53,415 nucleotides of DNA. It comes from CAWBNS01 sp964445105. Lineage in GTDB: Bacteria; Chlamydiota; Chlamydiia; Chlamydiales; JAJFMA01. Below the pieces are notes generated by a model. The model was not told the origin of the DNA and made no database searches. It saw only the letters and a list, made by a program, of their open reading frames with translations. The stretch lies in NCBI GenBank assembly GCA_964445105.1, contig CAYUJS010000007.1:1-53415 (forward strand). Reading direction: 5' to 3'. The translations under genes and the position numbers were made by a program. Each line of letters begins with the position of its first letter. The stretch's first letter is position 1. Shown piece after piece: positions 17,482-26,008 of the stretch.

Positions 17482-18087
17482 CTAATCTCCTTGATTACAA
17501 AATAAGTTTTTTTCATCTAGATCTGCATCGGGCGTCAACGTGGAGGCTTCCTCCACCGAGCTTGGTTTTCTAGCCACTTTGACGCGCGCGGGGCGGATAG
17601 TTTTGGAGCCCATTTTATACCCTCTGACGTACTCTTCAATGATCGTACCTGGTGAGTGGGTATCTGACTCAACGGCATCGACTGCTTCGTGTTGGTGAGG
17701 GTCGAAAAGTTCGCCTATCGAAACCAAAGGCACAACCCCATTTGTGGTCAGCACCTCTTTGAACTGTGATAGCACCATCTGGAACCCTAGTGCCCAGTTG
17801 CGGACTTCGTCCGACATTTGGTGGGCGTAAGTAAGAGCGTTTTCTAGGTTATCCAAAGGTGGCAGGAAATCGCAAACCAGATTAGCTACTGTGTAGTGCG
17901 CTTGGTCGCTGCGTTCCTTAACCATGCGTTTGCGCAGGTTCTCCATCTCGGCTAGCAAGCGCAGATACTTATCTTTATAGTCTTTTGCTTCGCTTTGGGC
18001 GGTCTCCCATTCGGTCTGCAAAAGCGTCACAGTCGTTTCTGGTGCGCTCTCTTGGGGGGAGATAGTTGTTTCTACTTCATCTGCCAT
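17482..18087 (-). CDS. grpE: Nucleotide exchange factor GrpE (201 aa)
   Basis: This is the co-chaperone that drives ADP release from DnaK. The N-terminal long helix contains DYKDKYLRLLAEMENLRKRM, the GrpE dimerisation signature. The C-terminal beta domain contains LFDPHQHEAVDAVESD and GTIIEEYVRGYKMGSKTIRPARVKV. The start overlaps the 3' end of hrcA by 11 bp and has GGAGAG upstream. Its stop lies inside the dnaK ribosome-binding site. Confidence 0.96.
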   Translation of the reverse strand: MADEVETTISPQESAPETTVTLLQTEWETAQSEAKDYKDKYLRLLAEMENLRKRMVKERSDQAHYTVANLVCDFLPPLDNLENALTYAHQMSDEVRNWALGFQMVLSQFKEVLTTNGVVPLVSIGELFDPHQHEAVDAVESDTHSPGTIIEEYVRGYKMGSKTIRPARVKVARKPSSVEEASTLTPDADLDEKNLFCNQGD

Positions 18088-19228
18088 GGGGCTCTCCTAA
18101 TGTGCGTTGACTTTCCAGCAGCAATTGCTCTTTTTGTGGAAGATAGAGAGCGTGATGCTCTGGCTGCCGGAAGTTAAGTTTAAAGGTATAAACGGTACTG
18201 GTGAGCGTTTCGCCAATTTCGGCGGCAAAATGCTGTAAAATACTAAATAAGCGTCGGTAGGGCATGCGCGTGGGCCTCATAAGACCGATTGCTCCTACAG
18301 GTTTGTGGGCGATGGAATAGGGAATGGCCAGTACCGAGGCGTTGATGGCGGGCTCTGCTGGGGCCGCCAGCTCTTCTCCAATCCAGCATCTCAGGGCGTT
18401 ATGTGAACTGCATTCCCTTAGCAGCAGGCGCATACGATAATGGTTTTCGAAGAGCGTTAAACTGGACGCCAGTGAAGCGGCATCCTGGAATTCGGGATAG
18501 TGCAAGAGTTGTGAAAAGCCGGTGCGGTAAATGTCTTCTTGTGTGAAATAAGAGTAGTTGACGATGTAGCGCACCATGACTTCGTTGTAAAGGCCCTGGG
18601 CTAATCCATCCTCTTCCACCGTTAGTTCAGGTTTTGTAAGCCCTTTGAGGCGCCACTGGAAATAGCCTTCTAGCCGCTTGAAAAAAACTGGGGTGAGCAC
18701 GTGTTCGCTATGTAGGGTGACTGTTTGAATCACGCCAAAGTCAGTGATGATTACGCAAAGCAGCCGCTGGCTGTCTAAGACCACCAGCTTTATGTCTGCC
18801 ACGAAATCATGATCGAAGCGCGGAGCAGAAAGGAAAATGGCGGAGTTGGTGGCTCGGCTGAGCCACTCGGCGGCTGTTTGCAGGTACTTAGACACTTCGC
18901 GCGTGGGGTCATTAGGAATATCTAGAGGCTCGGTGAGCGGTAGTGGGGCGCCTGCCAGCAGCTCGCCGGCGTAAAACTTATAAGCTTTGTCTGTCGGTAC
19001 GCGGCCCCCAGAGGTGTGAAGCTGGCGCAGATAGCCCTCTTCCTCTAGCTGCGCGAAGTAGTTGCGGATGGTGGCTGAACTCAGCTCAGGAAACCCAACC
19101 TCCTTGAGGGTATTAGATCCAACCGGTTTGGAGGAGTCGATGTAATACTCCACCAGCCCAATTAAAACCTTATGCAGACGCGCATCTTTGGCTGAACGCT
19201 TGGGCTTTGTGGTTGCTAAGGGTTTCAA
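18077..19228 (-). CDS. hrcA: Heat-inducible transcription repressor HrcA (383 aa)
   Basis: This repressor binds CIRCE and shuts off the hrcA-grpE-dnaK operon until heat or substrate titrates chaperones. The N-terminal winged helix has YYIDSSKPVGSNTLKEVGFPELSSATIRNYFAQLEEEGYLRQLHTSGGRVPT, the HrcA signature (18-residue windows of it are diagnostic). The C-terminus carries the extension seen in chlamydial HrcA. I choose the TTG at 19228: GAGGAG stands seven bases upstream, whereas the alternative GTG at 19237 touches the same Shine-Dalgarno with no spacing. A perfect CIRCE half-site (TTAGCACTC, 19231-19239) lies at the start, besides the full operator upstream. Confidence 0.93.
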   Translation of the reverse strand: MKPLATTKPKRSAKDARLHKVLIGLVEYYIDSSKPVGSNTLKEVGFPELSSATIRNYFAQLEEEGYLRQLHTSGGRVPTDKAYKFYAGELLAGAPLPLTEPLDIPNDPTREVSKYLQTAAEWLSRATNSAIFLSAPRFDHDFVADIKLVVLDSQRLLCVIITDFGVIQTVTLHSEHVLTPVFFKRLEGYFQWRLKGLTKPELTVEEDGLAQGLYNEVMVRYIVNYSYFTQEDIYRTGFSQLLHYPEFQDAASLASSLTLFENHYRMRLLLRECSSHNALRCWIGEELAAPAEPAINASVLAIPYSIAHKPVGAIGLMRPTRMPYRRLFSILQHFAAEIGETLTSTVYTFKLNFRQPEHHALYLPQKEQLLLESQRTLGEPHGR

Positions 19229-19294
19229 AGTTAGCACTCCTCTGCTTTTACTGACGCCATGTTAGCGCAGAAGAGGTTTTTTGGTCAAACAAAT

Positions 19295-19321
19295 TTAGCG
19301 CTCAATCTAACAGGGTGCTAA
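19295..19321 (-). promoter_or_regulatory. CIRCE operator upstream of hrcA
   Basis: On the minus strand TTAGCACCC, nine bases and GAGCGCTAA are found. The consensus is TTAGCACTC-N9-GAGTGCTAA, so each 9-bp arm has one mismatch and the spacing is exact. It lies about 65 bp before hrcA and overlaps the stop codon of the broken ORF upstream. It is the expected HrcA binding site. Confidence 0.88.
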
Positions 19322-19959
19322 ATTTGAAGATGGACGCTGGCTCGACCAGGAATTCTATAGCGGGCAGGCCGGTTAGGTGTGTCAGGCACTGAAGTAGCCA
19401 CTGACAGGCCGGAAACTGCCTCCAGATTTCATTAGGTAGCGGCTGGTCTTGTTGCGGGAGAATAAATTTTCTTTGATAAATGACTGGCATGCTCTGCACC
19501 GCGATTTGCTGGAGGAAATAAGAGATCTGGCAGATACCGAAGCGCTGATAAGCCTCCTGAAAACGATAGAGGTGCTCGCCCTGGGCTTGCCGGCAAAACT
19601 TTAGGTAAGTCGGAACCCTATCTGTGAGCAGAGGGTAAGCGTACCCTTGAGAGGCGATTTCTGCCTTTCAAGGGACCAATAGGGGGAGTTTCATGTCTAG
19701 CGAGAGGGAGATAGATGGCGCGGTAGATTGATGATTGAAATCTTTTCCAACCACAGCGAGATAGAAGTCCCGTAACCAAACCGCGCGGGGCTGTCGCGCT
19801 TCTATTTGCTCCTGGAAGCGCGCGAAGAGTTCTCCAAAGTCATCAGTCTCTACGCACTGCACGAAGTAGTCTTTTTGAGGAGTATGTTGTAGCCAGGCCT
19901 GCCACCCGCCCAGGCCCACGGCCTGTGCCAGATCTCGGTCCCAGAGCGCGTTCGTGCCT
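19302..19959 (-). pseudogene. Broken ORF of unknown function upstream of hrcA, one in-frame stop
   Basis: One reading frame stays open on the minus strand from after a TAA near 19960 to the TGA at 19302, about 218 codons, interrupted by a single TGA at 19668-19670. Both halves have ordinary protein composition. The N-terminal half includes GLGGWQAWLQHTPQKDYFVQ and the C-terminal half includes PAIEFLVEPASIFKFSTLLD. No good start codon lies at the upstream end. It most likely is a gene decayed by a nonsense mutation and 5' loss; two short genes are possible. I do not recognise the family. Its stop overlaps CIRCE. Confidence 0.45.
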
Positions 19960-20130
19960 GCTTATTTTTGCCTTTGCAAGATCTGCTTCACGAGATCGGA
20001 CTTTCTGGAAAGGATCGCACTGGTGTAAAGAAATTTTGGGATAAGGCCACTGTTGTTATTTTTATTTAGATCTCGACAAATTTTATAAACGAATTTTTTA
20101 CTCAAAGCAAGCGGAAAACTACTATTGCAT

Positions 20131-20252
20131 CGCGCTAAAAGAAGAAGTCGGCTCAGTCGGCGACGAATTCGTGGCTGAAGCTACGAATGAGGCTGATGGC
20201 CGTCCCGGAACCAGTCGGTTTCCTTTTTTTAGCGGGAACTTCTGCTACTGCT
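20131..20252. repeat. Dispersed inverted-repeat family, copy B (reverse orientation)
   Basis: It runs from CGCTAAAAGAAGAAGTCGGC to a TTTTTTTAGCGGGAACTTCTG arm and contains GACGAATTCGT and GAATGAGGCTGATGGCC, the reverse complement of core segments of copy C. It overlaps the tsaC stop codon at 20245. Confidence 0.75.
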
Positions 20253-21174
20253 GCGCGGCCCGCAGCAAGCGTTCGCGGACCGTGAGCCAGTGGCCGGCTG
20301 GGGGCATCTCAAAATCGACCCAGGCGATGGAAATTTTTTTTTCATCGAGCTGGCGCAAGACGTGGTAGAGGTTTTGTAGTGCGCTAAGGGGAGCCGAGCT
20401 GTTTCCCAGTGATAAAACGAGTTTTGCCCTAGGGTAGCAGCGGTCAGCGAACCCGATGACCACCTCCGCTTCCTGCGCATAACCTGTACGGCCTAGAATG
20501 AGTTTTGCTCCAGGCGCGTAGTGCTTATAGCGACTGCCCGGGCAGAGTAGCGCATCTGGAGAAAGAGACCGAGGCTGGTAGCCTAGGGTGGTTAGAAATG
20601 ACTCTGGCGGCAACATTCCCAGGCGGGCTATAAACCATTGATCATCTTTATAGGCCAAAATGGTGGACTCCACCCCTTGGCTACAACACCCGCCATCTAC
20701 CACAGGGACCTGCTGACCAAAGTCTCGCATTACGTGTTGCGCGCTGGTAGGGGAGGGTTTTCCCGATAGATTGGCAGACGGTGCAACTAAGGCCCCTGCT
20801 AGAGAGAGCACCTCGCGAATTTGTGGGTGATCGGGTACGCGGAACGCGCAGGTGGGCTGATTAGCCCGCGCGCTTTCTGGGATTGTCTCCTCGCGGATGG
20901 GTAAGACGAGCGTAAGGGGTCCCGGCCAAAAACGTTTGGTCAGCTCTAAGAGAGAAGGTGGTGTACCGCCCGCGAGGTATTTGTCTAGTTCTTTAGCGGA
21001 AGAGAGATGAACGATTAACGGGTTGTCTTGCGGGCGCCCTTTGAGGCGAAAAACTTCAGCGATTGCCAGAGGTTTTGTAAGAGACGCAGCTAAGCCGTAG
21101 ACCGTCTCCGTGGGTAAGGCCACTACTTTGCCCGCTTTTAGTTGTTCCGCAGCTTCTTGTGGGGTGATGAACAT
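20245..21174 (-). CDS. tsaC: L-threonylcarbamoyladenylate synthase, Sua5 type (309 aa)
   Basis: It makes threonylcarbamoyl-AMP from threonine, bicarbonate and ATP for the t6A37 modification of ANN-decoding tRNAs. The YrdC domain (about residues 1-200) shows VVALPTETVYGLAAS, KGRPQDNPLIVHL, FWPGPLTLVLP, CAFRVPDHP and PSANLSGKPSPTSA. The remaining ~100 residues, starting around PGSRYKHYAPGAKLILG, form a Sua5 C-terminal domain, so this is the long form. No Shine-Dalgarno is obvious before the ATG at 21174. The last codons and stop lie within repeat copy B, so the C-terminus may have been recast by that element. Confidence 0.93.
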   Translation of the reverse strand: MFITPQEAAEQLKAGKVVALPTETVYGLAASLTKPLAIAEVFRLKGRPQDNPLIVHLSSAKELDKYLAGGTPPSLLELTKRFWPGPLTLVLPIREETIPESARANQPTCAFRVPDHPQIREVLSLAGALVAPSANLSGKPSPTSAQHVMRDFGQQVPVVDGGCCSQGVESTILAYKDDQWFIARLGMLPPESFLTTLGYQPRSLSPDALLCPGSRYKHYAPGAKLILGRTGYAQEAEVVIGFADRCYPRAKLVLSLGNSSAPLSALQNLYHVLRQLDEKKISIAWVDFEMPPAGHWLTVRERLLRAAQQ

Positions 21175-21299
21175 GCAGCTAATAATAGGGCCGATTGGAT
21201 TAAAAAACCATTGGTAGCCTTCGTACGGCGCGATCTAGCCTCCTCGAAGAAGGGTACCTGAAGGCCTCTCGGATATCCGCTTCTGCTGCCTTGTCGTAA

Positions 21300-21415
21300 A
21301 TTCTTACATATTTAGTTGATAATTACTAATTTTAGTTTTTTTATATTTAATTTATCACAATTAATTAATCTAAATGATATATTTATTATTATATTGAGTG
21401 AAAGGAGAGGTCTAT
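21300..21415 (+). promoter_or_regulatory. AT-rich promoter region of the GEF-like effector gene
   Basis: A conspicuously AT-rich tract contains TTGATA (21316-21321) followed after 17-20 bp by TTTATAT-type hexamers, plus further TATA-like runs to 21400. The gene start has a strong AAAGGAGAGG Shine-Dalgarno at 21400-21409. An exact promoter cannot be chosen by eye. Confidence 0.4.
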
Positions 21416-24400
21416 ATGGATAAAGTCGGTAGTTCCAGACCAGTAGGCGCCGAATGGCAGAGGCCCTCAGTTGCTCAGCTCATACAAACTCATCAATCAA
21501 TGATCGGCAGCGCCGGAAAATTCAGGCCTTCTGCCCCTAATAATCCTGCTACGCACAAAACCTGCGATCAAGGCGCGGCAGTGCTGGGCCACCCCAAAGG
21601 TGACGCCACCGATGTGCGGCAACCCGAGGCTAAAAAAGCCCTCTTTCAGGTGAAAAGCGCTGATTTAACTAAACCTGAACAGGCAACAGGGCCCAAGCCG
21701 AAAGTTGTTGTGCCCAGGCTGGATCTAAGCGCTGTTTTTAAGGAGCAAACGCCTCAGCCCTCATTTCTTAGAGGTACCCTCAAGCAAGCTCCACCAGCAG
21801 TGTCTGTCTTCGGCGCTCACCGCCAGCAAAAAAGTGCCGGACCGAGCACTACTGTCGCAGGGCAACAACAGACGCCTTCTGGTTTTCATGACACCACCAT
21901 CAAAAAAGAGGCCAGCTTCATCAACGTCGCAGGTGAGCTGGTCACCACGGAAAGGAATTTTACAAAAAACTTAGGCCAACTTGAGGCAAGATTGGGCTCT
22001 GAAGCCTTCAGCAAGTTTCAAGAGGGCCGATCGCCGCAGGAGCAAAGCGTACTGGGCGCTTTGAAACAGGCGGTTGGCGAGCTAAAGCAAAGCCAGGACC
22101 AATTGATGGGTCAGATTCATGCCGGTGTCCCCTTTCAGCAACTGCAAAGATCGGCCCTTACTCCTTCGCACCCCGACTACGCGCCAGACGAGCCCGCTAA
22201 AGGCTTGGAAAACAAAGGCAAGGAAAAGGTGGTTTTTGTTGTCGACGACCAAGGCAATCTCGGCGCTCGAGCCACGGCTACTCTCGATGTAGCAGAAAAA
22301 ATTACTTCTCTGATGCAAAGCAGCCAGATGGAAGAACACTTCGCGCTGCTAGGGAAGGTACAGGTCGCCTACAGTCAACTAGAACAGTTTCCTGGCTTAA
22401 GAAGCGCTCTTTCGACGGCCCTAGCGGCAGGAGATTTATCGACGAAACAAAAAATTGAAGGGGAACTGGTTGAGCCTGGCCAGAGGCAGGGCAAATACGA
22501 GCTTCTAATGAGAGATCTATCGGACAAGGTTGAAGGCCCAGGAAAAGGGGTGATCGAAGCGGCCATGACCAAAGCGCAGCATCTTGTGCGGCTCAATAAC
22601 GTCCGGCAAGACTTTGCTGGGCAGGTTGTGGTGCGCAAACTGGGAGCCTCCAACATGGACCTCGCGATCCAAACTGTCAGATTGTTGGACTCTTTTTTAA
22701 CAATCACCCGCCTGAGTTCAAAATCTAAAGCAGAAGCACAGGCCACCCAAGAGGGCATTGTACAAGACGCTCTTAAGCACATTGAAGCTAGCATCAAAAA
22801 TGGTGAAGGCACAAATGTAGCTACCTTTGCTCTTCTAAAGCAGATTAAATCCTTTCCCGGCGCTCGCAAACAATCTGAGCAAATTCAGAAATTAGAAGAC
22901 AGGCTCTGGAATAATACCAAGACCGAGCTCAAGGCAGACCTATCCACCATGCCCGCTGATATTGTCGCTCAAATCGCCCTGGGCAATAAGAACCTCGCCG
23001 AAGGGTTAGGCAAAGGGCTAACGGACTTAGCCCCCGCGCTGCATCTTTACATGACTGCTCTTTCGGGACTAAGCAATCCAGAAAGTATTCAAGCGCAAAG
23101 TAATATTTTACAGTTTGTTCAGGAGACGCTCACCTCTTCTAGTGCTGATGTGAGCACGCGCGTGGCCGTGGGTATGCTATCAACGGTGCCTGCTTTTGCA
23201 AAGGCCATACAAGACTCTGGAGACCAAACGCTCATTGCGATGCTGCAAGATCACTCCAATCCTGCTCCAGCGCACTCAATTCCTGTTGAAAAAGAGATAA
23301 AAACCGCCGCATCGACCTTTGCCACCAGGTTATTGGCTCCCAAAGAAGCGAACCTTAGACAAGCTTTCCTTGATAGCGCTGGCTTAGGCACTACCCGCGA
23401 TATCACCGCAGCTGTGTTTGATCACCTCGCCGATCAATATGCTGATCCTGGTACTTCTATGAAGGAGAGGGCAAATATTGTGAAATTCGCTTCAGATTTT
23501 GTGTTTACGAGCACAAGTTTTCCTTCAAAATTGTCCGCTATTCAGCAGGGAGTAGGTAGATTGGCAGCTTCGGTAAAAGCGAGTGGTGACGGTCAGGCCG
23601 CGCTACCTCTCGAAGCGTTTGCCCGTCTGCAGTCTTTGCCGGCTAGCTCCTCTCCAGCTTCAGCGCCTGTCGATAAGAGCAGGGAGGAGTTTATCGCCGA
23701 AGCAAAACAGCTGGGCCAGCCCTATAAGTTGGCAGAGAAATCTCCTGAGCAGCTCTACCGAGATGTGGCAGCAAGCACAACTAAGGCGCTAGCCCAGGTA
23801 TCCATAAGTGAGTTCGACGCCTACGTCGCGGGTAGATCAGAAGAGGCACCTTCGGTAAACCGTATAGCAGCCACGTTTAACTCCATCAATGATTTGATCC
23901 AAAATGAAATGCTGTTTAAGAAGGGTGGAGAGAAAATCTACAAAAACGTGGCGGATGCGGCCGCTTTAGCTTTGAAAAACGGCCGTTACGACGTTGCGAT
24001 GAACCTCGGTACGGCCCTAACGGCTGGTCCTACCTCGCGCTTATTTGGAGATAAATTAAATAACAAACAGAAAGCCACTGTCGATTTTATATCAAAAATG
24101 ATGGATGCCAATTGGGGGTCTTCGCGAGAAGCAGAAAAAAGTGCCGAGGGGGCGGGTAGATCGTTTTTACCTCCTTTTATGCGAGCGGTTCAGCCCGCCG
24201 TTATGGCTTTGGAGGGCAACCCTGGGATGAACGAAGGGCAAGTTAACGAGAACGCATTTCTGGTTTCCTCGGGGATTAAACAAAGTTTTGCTAAGACCGT
24301 CAATGTAGCAAAGAGCCTTGCTTTGGGAATACAAGAATCACCCGATCTTCTGGCAAGCATTAAGGTGACCGCGGATCAAACCAATTCATGGGGCTCTCAG

Positions 24401-24463
24401 GCACAAAAAGAGGGAGTGCAGTACGCTCAATCCTACGCTTTGAAAGCCAGGGGCACTAAGTAG
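21416..24463 (+). CDS. Putative secreted effector with RhoGEF (DH)-like and RasGEF-like regions (1015 aa)
   Basis: Two regions resemble eukaryotic guanine-nucleotide exchange factors. Residues about 167-394: an AGELVTTERNFTKNLGQLEA helix and a later QRQGKYELLMRDLSDKVEG segment match the DH-domain CR1 (ETERxYVxxL) and CR3 (QRxxKYPLLLxxL). Residues about 785-970: APSVNRIAATFNSINDLI, then NVADAAALALKNGRYDVAMNL, LTAGPTSRLFGD, PPFMRAVQPAVMALEGNPG and VNENAF match the order of RasGEF/CDC25 motifs. The first ~160 residues are Pro/Ser/Gln-rich with no Sec signal, as in T3S effectors. The ATG at 21416 has AAAGGAGAGG upstream. The gene stands alone, in opposite orientation to its neighbours. Host GTPase exchange is inference from motifs. 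Confidence 0.6.
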   Translation: MDKVGSSRPVGAEWQRPSVAQLIQTHQSMIGSAGKFRPSAPNNPATHKTCDQGAAVLGHPKGDATDVRQPEAKKALFQVKSADLTKPEQATGPKPKVVVPRLDLSAVFKEQTPQPSFLRGTLKQAPPAVSVFGAHRQQKSAGPSTTVAGQQQTPSGFHDTTIKKEASFINVAGELVTTERNFTKNLGQLEARLGSEAFSKFQEGRSPQEQSVLGALKQAVGELKQSQDQLMGQIHAGVPFQQLQRSALTPSHPDYAPDEPAKGLENKGKEKVVFVVDDQGNLGARATATLDVAEKITSLMQSSQMEEHFALLGKVQVAYSQLEQFPGLRSALSTALAAGDLSTKQKIEGELVEPGQRQGKYELLMRDLSDKVEGPGKGVIEAAMTKAQHLVRLNNVRQDFAGQVVVRKLGASNMDLAIQTVRLLDSFLTITRLSSKSKAEAQATQEGIVQDALKHIEASIKNGEGTNVATFALLKQIKSFPGARKQSEQIQKLEDRLWNNTKTELKADLSTMPADIVAQIALGNKNLAEGLGKGLTDLAPALHLYMTALSGLSNPESIQAQSNILQFVQETLTSSSADVSTRVAVGMLSTVPAFAKAIQDSGDQTLIAMLQDHSNPAPAHSIPVEKEIKTAASTFATRLLAPKEANLRQAFLDSAGLGTTRDITAAVFDHLADQYADPGTSMKERANIVKFASDFVFTSTSFPSKLSAIQQGVGRLAASVKASGDGQAALPLEAFARLQSLPASSSPASAPVDKSREEFIAEAKQLGQPYKLAEKSPEQLYRDVAASTTKALAQVSISEFDAYVAGRSEEAPSVNRIAATFNSINDLIQNEMLFKKGGEKIYKNVADAAALALKNGRYDVAMNLGTALTAGPTSRLFGDKLNNKQKATVDFISKMMDANWGSSREAEKSAEGAGRSFLPPFMRAVQPAVMALEGNPGMNEGQVNENAFLVSSGIKQSFAKTVNVAKSLALGIQESPDLLASIKVTADQTNSWGSQAQKEGVQYAQSYALKARGTK

Positions 24464-25589
24464 CTTCTAACCCCTGCAAAAACTCGGGGTTAAGCGGTTT
24501 TAAATCGTCGATCACGAATAGGCCATCTTTGCGGATGAGCACATCGTCGAAGTAAATTTCGCCACCGCCCATTTCGGCTGTTTGGCGCAGCACAAGGTCC
24601 CAGTGGATGTTGGATTTATTGCCATTATCACACTCTTGGTAGGCCATGCCTGGAGTAAAATGGAGGGATCCAGCCATCTTCTCGTCGAAGAGAATGTCTT
24701 TCATCGGCTTGAGGCAGAAAGGATTGAAGCCGATGGCAAATTCGCCGATGTAGCGCGCGCCTTCGTCGCTATCGAGCACCTGATTGAGCTTATCGGAGTT
24801 ATTGCTAGTAGCGTTGATGATTTTGCCCTCTTTAAACTCGAAGCGTACATTCAGGTGGGTTTCGCCGCGGTAGATGGTGGGCGTGTTGTAGTGGATAACG
24901 CCATTGACGGAGGTCTTGACGGGTGCGCTGAAGACCTCGCCGTCGGGGATGTTGCGTTTACCCGAGCAGCCTCGCGCTCCGATATCTTTGATGGAAAAGG
25001 TGAGATCTGTGTCTTTGGGACCGCGTATGTGGACCTTGTCGGCAGTCTGCATGCGTTTGACCAGCGGCTGCATGGCGCGTTCCATGCGCGCATAGTCCAG
25101 CGTGCAAACATTGAAGAAAAAGTCCTCGAAAGCCTCCGTCGACATTTCAGCCAGCTGAGCCATGGCGCTAGTTGGCCAGCGTAGTACCACCCACCGGGTC
25201 TTTTTCACTCTCGTTTCAAAATGCACGGGTTGATAAAAGGTCTTTTCGTACAGTTCCTGCTTTGCCGGGGAGATGTCGGAGAGGTCGCTGACGTTGTGAT
25301 TGCCTCTGACGGCGATGTAGCACTGCACCTGTTTCATGAGCGAGCCTTCTACTTCGGCTTGAAAAGCCCAGCTCTCTTGCGAGCCTTCCTTTAGTAAGGT
25401 GCGTCTGATTGCATTGGAGTCGAGCTTAATAAAGGGGATCGCTCCAGCTTCGTGGGTAGCGCGGATCAATTCGCCGGTAAACTCCTGGGGGACGTCAATG
25501 GCTTCAATCAATACTTTATCGCCCGCTTTGGCCTCGCAGGAGTAGTTTACCAGTAGGTGGGCCAATTTTCGAAATCTAGAATCGCGCAT
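24456..25589 (-). CDS. M29-family aminopeptidase (AmpS/T-like, 377 aa)
   Basis: This is a cytosolic metallo-aminopeptidase of the thermophilic aminopeptidase (M29) family, which trims N-terminal residues from peptides. Family features visible are KVLIEAIDVPQEFTGELIR near the N-terminus, the VHIRGPKDTDLTFSI segment, NIPDGEVFSAPV, GEFAIGFNPF, LFDEKMAGSLHF and DNGNKSNIHWDLV, which together carry the Glu/His/Asp metal ligands. The ATG at 25589 with GGAGAG upstream is preferred over a frame reaching 25655. It overlaps the 3' end of the upstream small membrane-protein gene by 14 bp, and its own 3' end overlaps the convergent effector gene by 8 bp. Confidence 0.88.
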   Translation of the reverse strand: MRDSRFRKLAHLLVNYSCEAKAGDKVLIEAIDVPQEFTGELIRATHEAGAIPFIKLDSNAIRRTLLKEGSQESWAFQAEVEGSLMKQVQCYIAVRGNHNVSDLSDISPAKQELYEKTFYQPVHFETRVKKTRWVVLRWPTSAMAQLAEMSTEAFEDFFFNVCTLDYARMERAMQPLVKRMQTADKVHIRGPKDTDLTFSIKDIGARGCSGKRNIPDGEVFSAPVKTSVNGVIHYNTPTIYRGETHLNVRFEFKEGKIINATSNNSDKLNQVLDSDEGARYIGEFAIGFNPFCLKPMKDILFDEKMAGSLHFTPGMAYQECDNGNKSNIHWDLVLRQTAEMGGGEIYFDDVLIRKDGLFVIDDLKPLNPEFLQGLEAT

Positions 25590-25860
25590 TTTCTCTCCTG
25601 ATGGACGTGTAGTGAATCGCTTTGCCTTCTGTGCCGGTGCCCGCAAAAGCGACAAACCAAGCGATCACGCACAGTATGGGGTTGGTGTCCCAGTAGTATT
25701 GGGTAGCCAGAATGGCTACAGTCAGGTGGGGCACGAATAGCCATCCTAGCCACGAAAGTGGCCCAAAGGGCGTCCAGACAGCCAGCAGCATGGTCAAGCG
25801 CGGGAAAAGGGTGATAAAAAGGAGAAAGAAAATCCCATGTACTTGCCAAAAATCCGTCAT
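25576..25860 (-). CDS. Small two-to-three-span membrane protein (94 aa)
   Basis: Short hydrophobic protein with spans near residues 8-28, 36-52 and 62-75. A perfect AAGGAGGT Shine-Dalgarno stands six bases before the ATG, which supports translation. It overlaps the M29 aminopeptidase start and is probably co-transcribed with it. I see no catalytic motif; the family is not one I can name. The charged C-terminus (SIRRENARF) would be cytoplasmic by the positive-inside rule. Confidence 0.75.
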   Translation of the reverse strand: MTDFWQVHGIFFLLFITLFPRLTMLLAVWTPFGPLSWLGWLFVPHLTVAILATQYYWDTNPILCVIAWFVAFAGTGTEGKAIHYTSIRRENARF

Positions 25861-25930
25861 GCAACACCTCCTTAGTTTTATAAGGAAACTCTAACAGCGG
25901 TTAGTTTATTTGACTAAGCATAAAAAAATA

Positions 25931-25961
25931 TTGACAGGGAGCGGGGGAGGTGAGCTAAGGT
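25931..25961 (+). promoter_or_regulatory. Candidate promoter of the OB-fold protein gene
   Basis: A perfect TTGACA (25931-25936) precedes a TAAGGT -10-like hexamer (25956-25961) at 19 bp, about 50 bp upstream of the ATG at 26009. Spacing is on the long side. Confidence 0.4.
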
Positions 25962-26008
25962 CCGATTTAATCTAGGTTTAAAGGAACTGCTACAGTTTGG
26001 GGGTGATC

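Noticed and set aside
19668..19670. In-frame TGA as a selenocysteine codon
   Set aside because: No SECIS-like hairpin directly after it, and no selenocysteine genes are visible; nonsense decay is simpler.
24582..25184. 200-residue plus-strand ORF opposite the M29 aminopeptidase
   Set aside because: Antisense shadow; the aminopeptidase on the other strand has clear family motifs.
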